From NCBI GenBank assembly GCA_016763235.1, contig JAESUE010000095.1, forward strand, positions 1-13,918: a stretch of 13,918 nucleotides of DNA. Reading direction: 5' to 3'. The DNA is from Pseudomonadales bacterium. GTDB taxonomy: Bacteria; Pseudomonadota; Gammaproteobacteria; Pseudomonadales; UBA3067. The translations under genes were made by a program, and so were the position numbers. The notes below the pieces were generated by a model. It was not told the origin of the DNA. It saw nothing but the letters and a program-made list of their open reading frames with translations, and made no database searches. Below, piece after piece: positions 13,498 through 13,918 of the stretch (position 1 is its first letter; each line of letters begins with the position of its first letter).

Positions 13498-13588
13498 ATA
13501 TATACCCATAGCGTTATAGATAGTGGCTCTAGAAGTACACCTATTTTTTCACTGGTAAGGCGCGACGACAACGCATAGCCATTCCCAT
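13498..13588. repeat. Dispersed repeat, copy B
   Basis: Aligned in the same orientation with 3843-3931 over about 90 bp. Both copies start with ATATA then CCCATA and a palindrome-like CGTTAT core (degenerate here), followed by a T-run and the GCATAGC block. This copy sits 56 bp upstream of the leader ORF, where the operon promoter should lie. The outer flanks are unrelated except for CTGTTGTAA, which follows at 13661-13669 and at 3964-3971 in related form. Confidence 0.6.
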
Positions 13589-13640
13589 GTAAAACGAAGC
13601 CAGAATCTATATCACGAAAGGTATAGACTCTACCCAAGAA

Positions 13641-13664
13641 ACAGAGCACTTTCCAGTGCTCTGT
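13641..13664 (-). terminator. Perfect 10-bp hairpin, possible terminator
   Basis: ACAGAGCACT and AGTGCTCTGT pair perfectly around TTCC. On the minus strand the stem ends in TTTCTT, a weak T-tract. It lies about 165 bp past the stop of the partial gene at the right edge and upstream of the lipoprotein operon, so it could separate the two transcripts. It could also belong to repeat copy B. Confidence 0.45.
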
Positions 13665-13829
13665 TGTAAAAACCTACGTCAAACTTAATCGGCTTGATGC
13701 ACCGACTTGCCTTTACCAATGGCGCAATAATGAAAACCCCTTAAAACTATACGCTCCAGCTCAAATAAATTCCGCCTATCAAAAATTACCCGCGCAAACC
13801 ACCAAAGCATCTGCTTTACACGGTGCCAC

Positions 13830-13918
13830 CTATTTTAGCCCGAACAATAGCAAATTACTCTCGTCGCCATAAATACCTTGTATTTCATCCCCAGATTCTG
13901 GGTCAAGTAGAAATAAAA
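13830..13918 (-). CDS. C-terminal end of an unidentified protein
   Basis: One minus-strand frame is open from the window edge for 28 codons to a TAG at 13832-13830. It reads LLDPESGDEIQGIYGDES, then NLLLFGLK at the end. The composition is protein-like and acidic. The other frames give either an immediate stop or an implausible Cys/Tyr-rich string. Direction agrees with the downstream lipoprotein operon, 387 bp away. No family is recognised. Confidence 0.4.
   Translation of the reverse strand, partial: LFLLDPESGDEIQGIYGDESNLLLFGLK

Noticed and set aside
13404..13649. 81-codon minus-strand frame over repeat copy B
   Set aside because: It is mainly the repeat read through; only its last 12 codons have a ribosome site, and these are reported as the leader ORF.

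Overview
The window looks like chromosomal DNA of a marine-type gammaproteobacterium. The clues are a GntR-controlled methylcitrate operon, a B12-riboswitch-controlled bluB, a membrane-fused spermidine-synthase-like enzyme of the COG4262 type, moderate to low G+C, and many short noncoding repeats between genes. The lineage is an inference from gene content; no rRNA or marker gene is present.

Left part (1-2700, minus strand): a propionate-degradation operon read right to left as gntR regulator, prpB (methylisocitrate lyase) and prpC (methylcitrate synthase, cut by the window edge). A well-formed sigma70-type promoter lies just before gntR. It is bracketed by two copies of the palindrome TGTCGACA whose centres are 53 bp apart, and a third copy lies inside gntR. 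This suggests autoregulation of the operon.

Middle left (2676-4226): a short-chain dehydrogenase, then about 740 bp without an intact gene. That stretch holds a decayed fragment of a major-facilitator transporter and several palindromic or repeated elements, some of which recur elsewhere in the window.

Middle (4227-6480, minus strand): a methionine-rich four-helix membrane protein translationally coupled to a METTL7/PmtA-like methyltransferase, then bluB (5,6-dimethylbenzimidazole synthase) preceded by a cobalamin riboswitch.

Middle right (6480-8813, plus strand): a roughly 580 bp gene-poor stretch, then a haemolysin-III/PAQR-like membrane protein and a type I glyceraldehyde-3-phosphate dehydrogenase with some erythrose-4-phosphate-dehydrogenase-like character.

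Right part (8861-13442, minus strand): a probable operon read right to left as a 12-codon leader ORF, a lipoprotein with a YgiB/YjfM-like C-terminal half, a double DUF350 membrane protein, a membrane-fused aminopropyltransferase homologue, and a single-pass protein of unknown function overlapping it by ATGA. The set recalls the E. coli yjfL-yjfM-yjfC neighbourhood (DUF350, DUF1190 lipoprotein, glutathionylspermidine-synthase-like enzyme) with a different polyamine-type enzyme. It is the best candidate in the window for a poorly described envelope and polyamine system. The window closes with a repeat copy, a perfect hairpin and the last 28 codons of another minus-strand gene. No tRNA, rRNA, CRISPR array or intact insertion sequence was seen.
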